Positions 8,705 through 17,650 of a stretch of 64,000 nt of DNA are shown here, one piece after another; position 1 is the first letter of the stretch, and every line of letters begins with the position of its first letter. Under the pieces are notes generated by a model. The model was not told the origin of the DNA. It saw only the letters and a list, made by a program, of their open reading frames with translations, and searched no databases. The translations under genes were made by a program, and so were the position numbers. Where the stretch lies: assembly GCF_009695745.1 (NCBI RefSeq), contig NZ_VUNH01000010.1, positions 62,001 through 126,000 of the forward strand, in the 5' to 3' direction. Source of the DNA: Pyramidobacter porci (GTDB lineage: Bacteria > Synergistota > Synergistia > Synergistales > Dethiosulfovibrionaceae).

Positions 8705-10228
8705 CTACGCCTTTTCTCTTCTTTTGCGCAAGGCGCGGCAAATCGGCATGAGAAGGAATATAACGGTCAGGATAAGCAGAACGTCGCAAATGGGACGACT
8801 AAAGATCAGCATGATATTTGAGCGGAACATGACCATTGTCCCTATGTAATAACTTTCTACCATGCTTCCAAGAACAACTGAAAGAATGAGCGGGCCAAAC
8901 GGAATTTCATACTTCTTCAGAATAAATCCGATTATCCCGAAAACAATGGCAATCATGATGAACTGATAATTGTTCCCGGTCGTAAAGGCTCCGGTAACGC
9001 ATAAAATCAGAATTAATCCGTTCAGAACTTCACGTTTTAATGACAAGACATACGTTGCGCAGTAATTGACGAAAAGGTGCATAACGGGAATCAATAGAAT
9101 ACTCGCGAGCAGGAACGCGGCGATTAAGGTGTATGCAACGCTTGCGCTGTGAACAAAGAAATTTGGGCCGGTGCGAAGCCCCTGAATAAGCAAGGCCCCC
9201 AAGAAAAGCGCCGAGGCCGCGTTTCCCGGAACGCCAAGCGCCAGCAGAGGAATCATCGACGAACCGACGACTGAATTATTGGCGCACTCAACCGCCGCGA
9301 TCCCTTCAGGAACGCCCGTTCCAAACTTCAAATCAGGACGATAGCGTTTTACCTGATCATAAGCCATAAAAATAGCAACGGTCATGCCTGCTCCAGGGAT
9401 AGCACCAACGATATTGCCGACCACGGTTGATTGCATCCAGATGGGAAGAAAACTGCAAATCATTTTTTTATCAGGATAGGCCATACGAACGCGCTTTGCG
9501 GTTTCTTTTAAAATAAAAGCGGCATTTCCCGCTCTTTGCAAAGGCTTCATATTCGCGATAACGCCCAAAAGGGCGCTGATTCCAAACAAACCAATCAGCA
9601 TCGGAACCAGAGGAACGCCTTCCAGCAGAACATTGAAACCAAACGTAAAACGTTTGATGCCGCCCTGAGGGCTAATTCCTATAATGCTGATCAACAGTCC
9701 GAGCAAAATTGCCATAATATTTTTTGATATGCGCCCTGTGCTCATGCCGATAACAGAGGCAAAACCCATTAGACACAGCGCAAAATACTCAGGCGAAGCA
9801 AACTTTAGCGCTTGTTCGGCAATAAACGGAGCTCCAAAGCATAAGACCACCGCCGCGATAACGCCGCCGACAGCGGAACTGACCGCCGTAATGCCAAGCG
9901 CTAAACCTCCCTCGCCGCGCTGCTGCATTTTATAGCCGTCGAAAGCTGTTACAACGGCCGCGCCCGTTCCTGGAATTTCCAGAAGGATAGCGGAAATGCT
10001 GCCTCCACACGTAGAACCCGTATAGATTCCCGCAAGAAGACACAGAGCAGCGCCGGGATCCATCCCGTAGGTAATGGGGATCAACACTGCCATAGTAATG
10101 GAACTGTTCAGACCGGGCAGAGCACCTACTAACACGCCAAGGGCCGTGCCGCTGACCAAAAGGAAAATATCAAACGGAGCGGTAAAAATATTGCCAATGC
10201 CGGAAAAAAGATTTAACAGAGCATCCAT
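8705..10228 (-). CDS. tctA: TTT system 2 large membrane subunit (TctA family)
   Basis: A TctA permease of 507 residues with VGALPGLN near the N-terminus, the ILLEIPGTGAA loop, the GNIVGAIPGAGMT loop, and many hydrophobic helices. A longer frame begins at GTG 10249 inside the tctB stop region, but ATG 10228 has AAGGGGG eight bases upstream and is preferred. It follows tctB by 13 bp. Its sequence runs closely parallel to TctA of system 1. Confidence 0.93.
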   Translation of the reverse strand: MDALLNLFSGIGNIFTAPFDIFLLVSGTALGVLVGALPGLNSSITMAVLIPITYGMDPGAALCLLAGIYTGSTCGGSISAILLEIPGTGAAVVTAFDGYKMQQRGEGGLALGITAVSSAVGGVIAAVVLCFGAPFIAEQALKFASPEYFALCLMGFASVIGMSTGRISKNIMAILLGLLISIIGISPQGGIKRFTFGFNVLLEGVPLVPMLIGLFGISALLGVIANMKPLQRAGNAAFILKETAKRVRMAYPDKKMICSFLPIWMQSTVVGNIVGAIPGAGMTVAIFMAYDQVKRYRPDLKFGTGVPEGIAAVECANNSVVGSSMIPLLALGVPGNAASALFLGALLIQGLRTGPNFFVHSASVAYTLIAAFLLASILLIPVMHLFVNYCATYVLSLKREVLNGLILILCVTGAFTTGNNYQFIMIAIVFGIIGFILKKYEIPFGPLILSVVLGSMVESYYIGTMVMFRSNIMLIFSRPICDVLLILTVIFLLMPICRALRKRREKA

Positions 10229-10241
10229 AAATACGGCCCCC

Positions 10242-10679
10242 TTAAACACCCAATAAAGTCGGCAGCGGAACTTTCAGCAAAATCTTAAAAATAACAAACG
10301 TGACTCCAACAAGAGAGGCAGGCCACAAAATAGCGCCTATCCAGCTTTTATAACCAAGCCCTCTTATGATGCAAAACCCCAACAAAAAGGTTGACGCCAC
10401 GTAGCCGATCCTTGGGAAAAGAAAGACATATGCGACCATTGCTGCAATCGATAGGAGGATACCCTTCCAATTAATCTCGGAAAAAACAATCGGCTTTCCT
10501 TTTCCCACTAGCTCCTCTATGATCATCCAAACTGACACGATAAAAACTAAACACCCCAGAAGCATGGGGAAATATTTATCGTTTCCACGGTATGCATGCC
10601 CTTCAATAAAAATATACACCGAGAAAAAAGCTAGAAATAGAGGCAATAAGATATTTGAAAGTTTTTCTTTTTTTTTCAT
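10242..10679 (-). CDS. tctB: TTT system 2 small membrane subunit (TctB family)
   Basis: Small TctB-type subunit, 145 residues from ATG 10679, with hydrophobic helices and the conserved C-terminal VPLPTLLG. An upstream extension to 10739 is open, but it would read through the hairpin at 10704-10740. ATG 10679 has AAGGAGG about 12 bases upstream and matches the length of TctB of system 1. It lies between tctC and tctA of the same set. Confidence 0.9.
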   Translation of the reverse strand: MKKKEKLSNILLPLFLAFFSVYIFIEGHAYRGNDKYFPMLLGCLVFIVSVWMIIEELVGKGKPIVFSEINWKGILLSIAAMVAYVFLFPRIGYVASTFLLGFCIIRGLGYKSWIGAILWPASLVGVTFVIFKILLKVPLPTLLGV

Positions 10680-10703
10680 GGATGGTTTGCTCCTCCTTAA
10701 AAA

Positions 10704-10740
10704 GGTGTCTCTCAATCGAATTGACGACTTTTGAGACACC
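10704..10740 (-). terminator. Terminator-like hairpin between tctC and tctB of system 2
   Basis: Read leftward, GGTGTCTC, a 21-base loop, GAGACACC and then TTTTT lie directly after the tctC stop and before the tctB ribosome binding site. This looks like a weak intrinsic terminator that would let the receptor be made in excess of the membrane subunits. Confidence 0.65.
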
Positions 10741-10768
10741 TTCCTAAAAGTACAGCCTTTATCTTTGA

Positions 10769-11755
10769 CTATTTCTCAACTTCTTTTGAGAGCTTCTCCG
10801 TCATTGACTTCACCGTGTTATATGTGTCGTCCATGTACTTCTTATATTCTCCGGGCGTCTGATACGCCGGGATTGCATTAATCTGGTACATTTGCCGAAC
10901 AAAGAAGTCCGTTTCGATAACTTTTTTGAATTCGTCAACAAGATACTGATAAATCTCAGGATCAACGCCTTCACGGATGCAAATGCCGCGATTTGCGCCG
11001 TCTACTAGATTGACGCCCTGCTCAACGAACGTCGGAATTTCGGGGCAGTCCGCCATTCTTTCTTTGGTCGCAATCGCCAGAATCTTTACCTTTCCGTCTT
11101 TATAAGCGTTTTTCGTTGCTCCCCAAGTGTTCATACTGAAGTCAGCATGATTTCCAACAACTTGAAGAAGTTGTTCCGACGCGCTGTTAAAATGGATATA
11201 CTGAAAGTTAAATCCATTATCTTCGGCAATATTCATCATTCTCAGATGGTGCCCCGTCGTATGTCCCGGAGTAACGCCAACAACATATTCAGCTTTTTTG
11301 CAATAGTCATAAAAATCTTTCAGAGTATTACAAAGGGAATTGGCTGGCACATAAAGGACTTCAGGGTCAGGATTATATCCGGCGATTGGAAGGAAGCTGT
11401 CATATTTATAGCTCGTATTATTGAAAAGCGCGTTGTTGATGAGCGAAGAAGTATACAGCATCAGCGTATATCCGTCGGGTTTTGCCCTGTATCCGGCGGT
11501 CTGACCGATAACGGCCCCGCCTCCGCCAATGTTTTCCACGTACATATTTACGCCTTTAAAAAATTTTCCGTGATTCGCGGCAGCGACAAGCGCTCTCATA
11601 GAAAGATCCGCGTTCCCCCCCGCATTAAAGGGGACGATCACTCGAATATCCCTCTTGGGATAATCAAGATCTTTTGCAAGAGAACTCTCGTTCATTCCCA
11701 GGCTGCTGAAGGTTACGGCGGTCAGCGCGCAAGCAAGCAAAATTTTTTTCATCAT
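10769..11755 (-). CDS. tctC: TTT system 2 periplasmic receptor (TctC family)
   Basis: A 328-residue extracytoplasmic receptor with a signal peptide (first ~27 residues), IVPFNAGGNAD, VENIGGGGAVIGQ and DGYTLMLYTSS. It is much closer to TctC of system 1 than to that of system 3, so systems 1 and 2 look like diverged duplicates. It is first in its operon, transcribed away from the LysR gene at 11899, which probably controls it. ATG 11755 is followed by a second ATG; GGAGGG precedes both. Confidence 0.94.
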   Translation of the reverse strand: MMKKILLACALTAVTFSSLGMNESSLAKDLDYPKRDIRVIVPFNAGGNADLSMRALVAAANHGKFFKGVNMYVENIGGGGAVIGQTAGYRAKPDGYTLMLYTSSLINNALFNNTSYKYDSFLPIAGYNPDPEVLYVPANSLCNTLKDFYDYCKKAEYVVGVTPGHTTGHHLRMMNIAEDNGFNFQYIHFNSASEQLLQVVGNHADFSMNTWGATKNAYKDGKVKILAIATKERMADCPEIPTFVEQGVNLVDGANRGICIREGVDPEIYQYLVDEFKKVIETDFFVRQMYQINAIPAYQTPGEYKKYMDDTYNTVKSMTEKLSKEVEK

Positions 11756-11898
11756 AATCCCTCCTAAAAAATATAGATACCATCAACTAACTAAAATAAC
11801 GTTGATGTTTAGAATATATCGATCTATACTACTATAAGTCAAATATGGCCTTTCTATAAAAAAAATAAGTTTTTCCTATAAATTGGAGACAGCAAAGA
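11756..11898. promoter_or_regulatory. Divergent promoter region, tctC (system 2) / lysR
   Basis: An AT-rich 143-bp spacer between divergent genes, the classic place for LysR control. The sequences TTTCTATAAA and TTTCCTATAAA recur about 20 bases apart near 11850-11880, as possible repeated contacts. No -35/-10 pair stands out enough to name. Confidence 0.5.
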
Positions 11899-12876
11899 AT
11901 GATCAATTTAAGCGTTAAAGATGCGGAATATATTCTGACAATTGTTAAAGAAGGTAATCTAAGTACAGCAGCGCAAAAATTGTGTATTAGTCAGCCGTCA
12001 TTAACCCAACTGATCCAACGCTTAAAAGGACAGACAGGATCAAATTTGTTTTATCGAAATGGGCACAATTTTGTGCCGACAAAAGAAGGCGAGCTGCTTG
12101 CTGGGGCCTGCCAAAAAATTTACATGCTCAGCCGCGATTTAGAAAAACAGCTCGACAATATTTCAAAGAAACGAAAAGGAACCGTAATTGTAGGAGCCCC
12201 TTTCAATATCGGAGCATATCTTTTTCCACGCCTGTTTAAAATCTATCAGGAGAAAAAAGCTTCCGCCAAATTTCAGCCTTATGAAGCCCGCTCGCCGCAA
12301 TTAGAAGAATCTCTTTTAAAAAATGAAATTGACTTGGCGGTCATGTCGAAAAAGCAGAAGGTATTAAATCCTCAACTGGAACGTATCCTTCTTATGCAGG
12401 AGCGACTTCTTTTATCGGTTCCGCAGGGGCATCCCTTGAACAGGGCCGCAAAGAGAATTCGCGGTAAGAGACATCCTTTTATTGACATCAGGCTTACCGA
12501 TGGCGCCGACTACATTCTGAGCGCACCAGGACAGCGGCTTTACGATGTCTGCAATGAGATCTTTAAAAAAGCGAATATAACGCCTCACCCGGTGCTTGTA
12601 TCGCGCAGTTTTGAGGTGAAAGAACGTATGTCGGCGGCAGGGCTGGGAGTGACAATTTTCCCGGAGCATTATGTTGAGTTTTATCAATCAAAACTTGATG
12701 CCAATTATTATTATCTTCTTCCTCCATATAATTTTTTATGGGATATTTCTCTTTATTACCGCAAAGACGATCTACGGCTTTCGGCCATAGCGGAGTGCAT
12801 TCATATTCTGAAAAGATTATTTCAGGAAGAACCCATCGCAGTTCCTCCCGAAAAAGAAGACTTCACGCTGTTATAA
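11899..12876 (+). CDS. LysR-type transcriptional regulator
   Basis: A 325-residue LysR-family regulator. The N-terminal winged helix-turn-helix (residues ~1-65) includes GNLSTAAQKLCISQPSLTQL; the rest is the inducer-binding domain, whose fold starts around VIVGAPFNIG. It is divergent from the system 2 transporter and its dehydratase and so is probably their activator, with the imported acid or a product as inducer (inference). Codon usage is AT-rich like the rest of the left island. ATG 11899 follows GGAG. Confidence 0.92.
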   Translation: MINLSVKDAEYILTIVKEGNLSTAAQKLCISQPSLTQLIQRLKGQTGSNLFYRNGHNFVPTKEGELLAGACQKIYMLSRDLEKQLDNISKKRKGTVIVGAPFNIGAYLFPRLFKIYQEKKASAKFQPYEARSPQLEESLLKNEIDLAVMSKKQKVLNPQLERILLMQERLLLSVPQGHPLNRAAKRIRGKRHPFIDIRLTDGADYILSAPGQRLYDVCNEIFKKANITPHPVLVSRSFEVKERMSAAGLGVTIFPEHYVEFYQSKLDANYYYLLPPYNFLWDISLYYRKDDLRLSAIAECIHILKRLFQEEPIAVPPEKEDFTLL

Positions 12877-12921
12877 AATTCCCGTAGCTTATGAGAGGTT
12901 TTTAGAGGCACCCTAAAGAGT

Positions 12922-12959
12922 GGCGGCGCTTCATCCGATGCAGAAACGCCGCCGCTTTT
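12922..12959 (+). terminator. Terminator of the lysR gene
   Basis: GGCGGCG (12922-12928) pairs with CGCCGCC (12947-12953) and is followed by GCTTTT. It also marks the switch from the AT-rich left island to GC-rich sequence. Confidence 0.6.
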
Positions 12960-13120
12960 CCGCCTCGAAGGCGGGATCGTTTTTCGATTCCCCAATTTCG
13001 ATTCCCCAAAGAAATTCTTTTTTCCGTCAACTTTCCTTTGAAAAAAAACTCTCTGAATTGTACAATGGAGAAACGATCTGTTTCACCAACATCATATCCA
13101 AAGAACGGAGTGATCGTTTT

Positions 13121-14065
13121 ATGAAGAAACTGTTTGCTGTTCTCGCTTTCGTCGCTGTGGCGGGCTGTGCCGGCGCGGCCGCGGCCGCTTATCCCGAAAA
13201 ACCGGTGCACGTGATTGTCCCCTCAGAGGCGGGCGGCGGCACCGACACGATGGCCCGTCTGCTGGCCAAGTTCGGCGAGAAGTATCTGGGCGCGCCCATG
13301 GTGATCGACAACCTGCCTGGCGCCGGCGGACAGATCGGATTCCAGGCCATCGCCAACGCCAAGAAGGACGGCTACACGTTCGGCTGTCTCTACACGCCGC
13401 ACCTGACGGCCCACGTCTCCGCCAAGCGCGCGCAGTACACGCTGGCAAGCTTCGACTATGTCGGCAACCTCGTCACCGATCCGGGCGCGATCGTCGTCCC
13501 CGGCAACAGTCCGATCATGGATCTGAAAGGGCTGGCCGAATTCGTCAAGAACAACGAAAACTGCACGGCGTCCACCTCCGGTCCCGGCGGCGACGACGAT
13601 TTCGCCCGCCTGGCCGCGGAGGCCGATCTCGGCATCAAGCTGCGTCCCGTGCCTTCCAAGGGATCGTCCGCAGCCAAGGCCAACGTCATGGGCGGACACG
13701 TCACGGTTGGTTTCATGAACGTTTCCCAAGTCGAGGCGCAGGTCCGTTCCGGCGAGATGCGCTGCCTGGCCGTGATGGCTGGCAAGCGCAGCGACATGAT
13801 GCCCGACGTGCCCTGCACGGCCGAGCTCGGCTATCCCAAGATGGTCTCCGACTCTTCGCGTGGCTTCGCGGCTCCCGCCGGTATGGACGCCGAGGCGCTC
13901 GCCAAGATCCGCGAGATGTTCACCAAGACGATCGCCGATCCCGAGTTCCAGGCAGCCGCCAAGGGCGTGCTGCTGATCAACGAGATGAACGGCGACGAGT
14001 ACAAGGCGTACCTCGAAGCGCTGCAGGCGGCAACCGACAAAGCCTACGAAGTCGCGCCCTGGTAA
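13121..14065 (+). CDS. tctC: TTT system 3 periplasmic receptor (TctC family)
   Basis: A 314-residue receptor starting at ATG 13121 (MKKLFAVLA), with an Ala-rich signal peptide, VIVPSEAGGGTDTM, IDNLPGAGGQIG and GFMNVSQVEAQV. The frame is open back to 12920, but the extension lacks a signal peptide and CGGAG sits upstream of 13121. It is distinctly less like the receptors of systems 1 and 2, and its strong GC3 bias fits the chromosome background. It is the first gene of tctC-tctB-tctA on this strand. Confidence 0.93.
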   Translation: MKKLFAVLAFVAVAGCAGAAAAAYPEKPVHVIVPSEAGGGTDTMARLLAKFGEKYLGAPMVIDNLPGAGGQIGFQAIANAKKDGYTFGCLYTPHLTAHVSAKRAQYTLASFDYVGNLVTDPGAIVVPGNSPIMDLKGLAEFVKNNENCTASTSGPGGDDDFARLAAEADLGIKLRPVPSKGSSAAKANVMGGHVTVGFMNVSQVEAQVRSGEMRCLAVMAGKRSDMMPDVPCTAELGYPKMVSDSSRGFAAPAGMDAEALAKIREMFTKTIADPEFQAAAKGVLLINEMNGDEYKAYLEALQAATDKAYEVAPW

Positions 14066-14092
14066 ATTTTCGCCGCAGACGTTCACATTCCG

Positions 14093-14596
14093 ATGAACAA
14101 AAAAACGGTCAGCATTCTTTCCGGCGCCGCGGGGATCGTCCTCGCCGGCGCCATCTATTCCGAAGTTCTCAAATTTCCGGCCTACGCCGTGCATGCTTCG
14201 CAGTACGTCAAATTCCTGCTGGCGGTGATGGCGATCCTCTGCGCTCTGCTGATCGCCGCGTCACTGCGCGGCGTGGATCCCGGCAAACCGCAGTGGGTGA
14301 AGGCTCCCGGGGCGTTTACCGCCACGGTGGCGCTGACGCTCGTTTATGTGTTGTCGCTCAAATACGTCGGATTTTATGCGGCCAGCGCCGTTTACATGCT
14401 CGTCCTCGCGCTCCTGCTGGGGCTGCGCCGGCCGCTGCTGCTGATCGTCAGCACGGCCGCGCTGCTGGCGCTGGTGTACGGGGTGTTCGTGCGCTTCCTC
14501 GGCGTGCCGGTGCCGCTGGGGATCTTCGAAGAATTCACGTTTGCCGACGTGCCCGGCTCGCTCGCCAAGGCCAAAGCGGCCCTGGCGCTTCTGTAA
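14093..14596 (+). CDS. tctB: TTT system 3 small membrane subunit (TctB family)
   Basis: A 167-residue TctB-type membrane protein with about four hydrophobic segments and the typical C-terminal FLGVPVPLGIFEE. It lies 27 bp after tctC and 10 bp before tctA. No strong ribosome binding site is seen ahead of ATG 14093, so translation may partly depend on the upstream gene. Confidence 0.88.
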   Translation: MNKKTVSILSGAAGIVLAGAIYSEVLKFPAYAVHASQYVKFLLAVMAILCALLIAASLRGVDPGKPQWVKAPGAFTATVALTLVYVLSLKYVGFYAASAVYMLVLALLLGLRRPLLLIVSTAALLALVYGVFVRFLGVPVPLGIFEEFTFADVPGSLAKAKAALALL

Positions 14597-14606
14597 AGGA
14601 GGCGGA

Positions 14607-16079
14607 ATGATGATGGAAATGATCACTGAGGCGGCGTTGAGCCTGTTCGCTCCCGCGCCGCTGATTGCCATCGTCGCGGGCACGCTGGGCGGCGTCATCA
14701 TCGGCGCCATTCCCGGCCTGACGGCGACAATGGCCGTGGCGCTGCTGATCCCCGTCACGTTCGGCATGAATCCCGTCGTCGGTCTGGCGCTGATGGGCGG
14801 CGTCTATTCCGGCGGCATGTTCGGCGGCGCGATCTCGTCGATTTTGCTGTCCACGCCCGGCACCCCAGCCGCCGCGGCGACGGCGCTCGACGGCTATCCG
14901 ATGACCCGCAAGGGCAAAGGCGGCGTGGCGATCACGATCGCCACGGTAGCCAGCTTCTGGGGCGGCATCATCTCCACGTTCGCGCTGCTGCTGGTGGCTC
15001 CGGTGCTGGCCAAGTTCTCGCTGCGCTTCGGCCCGCCGGAGAATTTTCTGCTCGCCGTCATGGGGCTGACCAGCATCGTCACCCTGACCAGCGGCAATCT
15101 GATCAAGGGGCTGATCTCGGGCGTGATCGGTCTGCTGCTGGCCGCCGTCGGCATGGACCCGATGGACGCCTATCCGCGCTTCGCCGGCAGCGTGCCGGAG
15201 CTGTTCGACGGCATCAAGGACATCCCCGCGCTGATCGGCCTGTTCTCGGTCAGCCAGCTGCTCGATCTGACCGGCGAGGCCAGCATCGTGCAGGAACTGG
15301 CGGCCGACGTCTCGACGCTGAAGGACAACAAGATGCCCAAGGGACTTTATCCCACAATCTGTCGCGGCGGCGTCATCGGCACGATCGTCGGCATGCTGCC
15401 CGGCGCGGGCGCGACGATCTCGGCCTTCATCTCCTACAACACGGCCAAGTCGCTCGACAGGGAACCGGAGACGTTCGGTCACGGCAACCCGAAGGGCGTG
15501 GCCGCGTCGGAGAGCGCCAACAACGGCTGCGTCGGCGGCTCGCTGGTGCCGATGCTGACGCTGGGCATTCCCGGCAACTCGGTGGCGGCCTGCCTGATGG
15601 GCGGCCTGACGATCAACAACCTGATCCCCGGGCCGGAGCTGTTCACCAAATACGGCACGATCACCTACGGCTTCATCCTCTCGCTGTTCCTCGCCAATAT
15701 CGTCTTTCTGTTCCTCGGCATCTATCTGGCGCCGTTTTTCGCGCGCATCTCCACGGCTCCCAACTCGCTGCTGGTGCCGGCGATCGCCGTGCTCTCGGTG
15801 GTGGGCAGCTTCGCGATGCGCAACATGATGTTCGACGTCTGGACGATGCTGGCTTTCGGCGTCGGCGGCTACTTCCTGCACCGTATGGGGTTCGATCTCG
15901 GCGCGGTGGTGCTGGGGCTGATCCTCGGGCGCATCACGGAAGAGGGCTTCGGCGGCGCGCTGGCGATCTCCAACGGCTCGCCGGCGATCTTCTTCACGCG
16001 CCCGCTCTGCCTCGTGCTGTGGGCGTTGATCGCCCTGCTTCTGCTGCCGGCGCTGCGCAAGAAAAAGAAGACGGCGTAG
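14607..16079 (+). CDS. tctA: TTT system 3 large membrane subunit (TctA family)
   Basis: A 490-residue TctA permease with GAIPGLTATM near residue 30, SILLSTPGTPAA, GMLPGAGATI and LTLGIPGNSVAA. The frame extends upstream into tctB, but ATG 14607 directly follows AAAGGAGGCGG, so that start is chosen. No regulator or enzyme is attached to this set, and the next gene is trkA behind a very strong terminator. Confidence 0.93.
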   Translation: MMMEMITEAALSLFAPAPLIAIVAGTLGGVIIGAIPGLTATMAVALLIPVTFGMNPVVGLALMGGVYSGGMFGGAISSILLSTPGTPAAAATALDGYPMTRKGKGGVAITIATVASFWGGIISTFALLLVAPVLAKFSLRFGPPENFLLAVMGLTSIVTLTSGNLIKGLISGVIGLLLAAVGMDPMDAYPRFAGSVPELFDGIKDIPALIGLFSVSQLLDLTGEASIVQELAADVSTLKDNKMPKGLYPTICRGGVIGTIVGMLPGAGATISAFISYNTAKSLDREPETFGHGNPKGVAASESANNGCVGGSLVPMLTLGIPGNSVAACLMGGLTINNLIPGPELFTKYGTITYGFILSLFLANIVFLFLGIYLAPFFARISTAPNSLLVPAIAVLSVVGSFAMRNMMFDVWTMLAFGVGGYFLHRMGFDLGAVVLGLILGRITEEGFGGALAISNGSPAIFFTRPLCLVLWALIALLLLPALRKKKKTA

Positions 16080-16086
16080 CCTTCCG

Positions 16087-16144
16087 TTCCGCCCCCAAAA
16101 TCATTCCGCCGCGGCGGAATGATTTTGGGGGCGGAATTTTTTTT
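16087..16144. terminator. Terminator formed by a perfect 50-bp palindrome
   Basis: Positions 16087-16136 are a perfect palindrome whose central turn is GCCGCGGC. It is followed on the plus strand by a run of T broken by nothing but its first As. It closes the TTT system 3 operon just before the trkA promoter. Confidence 0.9.
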
Positions 16145-16182
16145 GGAACCGCGACGCCGGAGTCATCGCCGCAACCGCGCTA

Positions 16183-16191
16183 TGCTATAAT
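16183..16191 (+). promoter_or_regulatory. Extended -10 promoter of trkA
   Basis: TGCTATAAT is a consensus extended -10 about 90 bases upstream of trkA ATG 16280. No good -35 is needed or seen. Confidence 0.6.
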
Positions 16192-16279
16192 TTAAATCGA
16201 TGTGTTTTTGCAGACGAAATCAAACGAAAAGAACGCCGCAAAGCGGTTTTTTTCCGCTGCGGCGCAGGAGCGTGAGATC

Positions 16280-17650
16280 ATGAAAATAGTGGTCGTGGGC
16301 GCGGGCAACGTGGGCTGCACGGTGGCACGCACTCTATCCGCCGAGGGACGGGACGTGGTGATCATCGAACGCGACGCCGAGACCGCCGCCCGCCTCGAAG
16401 AGGAACAGGACGTCAGCGTCGTCCGCGGCAACGGCGCGCGTCCCGCCGTGCTGGAAAAGGCCGGCGTCGTCAAAGGCGGCAATGTGGATGTGCTGATCGC
16501 CTGCACCGATCGCGACGAGACGAATCTGATGGCCTGCTGGCTGAGCAAACGCGCCGGCGTGCGGCAGGTGCTGGCCCGCGTCAGGGATCTGGAATTCACC
16601 GACACGCCCGACTGGGCCGAGGACCTCGGCATCGACGTGCTGGCCTCGCCGGAGCGTTCGCTGTCGCGCGAGATCGCTTCGCTGCTGCGCTTCAACGCCG
16701 CCGTCCATTCGTCGGAGCTGTTCAACGGCCGCGCCGGCAGCTTCGCGTTCCGCGTCGAGGCCGATTCGCCGATCTGCGGCATGAGCCTGCGCGAGCTGGG
16801 CGTCAAGTATCCGGGACTGGGAGCCATCATCGTCTACGTGGAACGCGGCGACGACGGCTTTGTGCCCTCCGGCGACTGGACGGCGCGCGAGGGCGACCTG
16901 TGCTTCGCCGTCACGCTGCACGAGCGCGTCCCGGCGCTGATGCGGCTGTTCGACGTCGAACATCACAAACGGCTGTCGCGCGTCATCATCGTCGGCGGCG
17001 GCAAACTGGGCGCCAATCTGGCGCACCGGCTCAGCTCCAACGTGCCGCGCGTGGAGACGACGCTGGTCGAAAAAGATCTGGAAAAATGCGCGCGGCTGGC
17101 CCGCGAGTTCCCCGACGTGAAGGTCATCAACGGCGACGGCATGGACAAGGATCTGATGCTCCAGCTCGGCGTGGACAAAGCCAACGGGGTCGTGGCCGCC
17201 ACGTCCAACGACGAGATGAACGTGATCATCGCCGCGCTGGCCAACGTGCAGGAAGACGTGAAGACGATCGCCGTCGTGCGCAAGGACGTGTACGAAGATC
17301 TGGAGGGCAAGCTGCCCGTGGACGTGCTCGTCAATCCCAACAAGACGCTGGCGTCCACGTTCCTGCGCTACATCCGCTATCCCAATTCGGCCGGCATGCT
17401 CTCGCTGATCGACCGCATCGGCGCGGAGATGCTCGAGTTCCTGCTGCGTCCCGGCAATCCCGCCGTCGGCAAGCGCATCATGGATCTGAATCTGCGCAAG
17501 GGGATCCTGATCGCCATCATCAAGCGCGGCGGCAAGTACCTCGTCCCCGGCGGCGCGGAAACGCTGCTGGAAGGCGACGTGATCTCCGTCTTCGCCATGG
17601 CCGAGATGATGCCCGAGGCGATGCGTTTCTTCAAGGTCGATCAGGCATGA
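16280..17650 (+). CDS. trkA: Trk potassium uptake regulatory NAD-binding subunit TrkA
   Basis: Cytoplasmic gating subunit of the Trk K+ uptake system, 456 residues with two RCK_N-RCK_C repeats. The first nucleotide loop is VVGAGNVGCTVA at residues 4-15; the second is IVGGGKLGANLA near residue 236. The acidic residue after each second strand (IIERDAE, LVEKDLE) fits NAD(H) binding. The start is ATG 16280 with AGGAG upstream. Its last four bases (ATGA) overlap the trkH start, so the two are translationally coupled. Confidence 0.95.
   Translation: MKIVVVGAGNVGCTVARTLSAEGRDVVIIERDAETAARLEEEQDVSVVRGNGARPAVLEKAGVVKGGNVDVLIACTDRDETNLMACWLSKRAGVRQVLARVRDLEFTDTPDWAEDLGIDVLASPERSLSREIASLLRFNAAVHSSELFNGRAGSFAFRVEADSPICGMSLRELGVKYPGLGAIIVYVERGDDGFVPSGDWTAREGDLCFAVTLHERVPALMRLFDVEHHKRLSRVIIVGGGKLGANLAHRLSSNVPRVETTLVEKDLEKCARLAREFPDVKVINGDGMDKDLMLQLGVDKANGVVAATSNDEMNVIIAALANVQEDVKTIAVVRKDVYEDLEGKLPVDVLVNPNKTLASTFLRYIRYPNSAGMLSLIDRIGAEMLEFLLRPGNPAVGKRIMDLNLRKGILIAIIKRGGKYLVPGGAETLLEGDVISVFAMAEMMPEAMRFFKVDQA

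Noticed and set aside
13223-14194. Long antisense frames opposite TTT system 3, trkH, DUF2207, the aminotransferase and gltS
   Set aside because: GC-rich codons make stop-free shadow frames; they lack ribosome binding sites and recognisable domains, and the plus-frame genes have strong family motifs.
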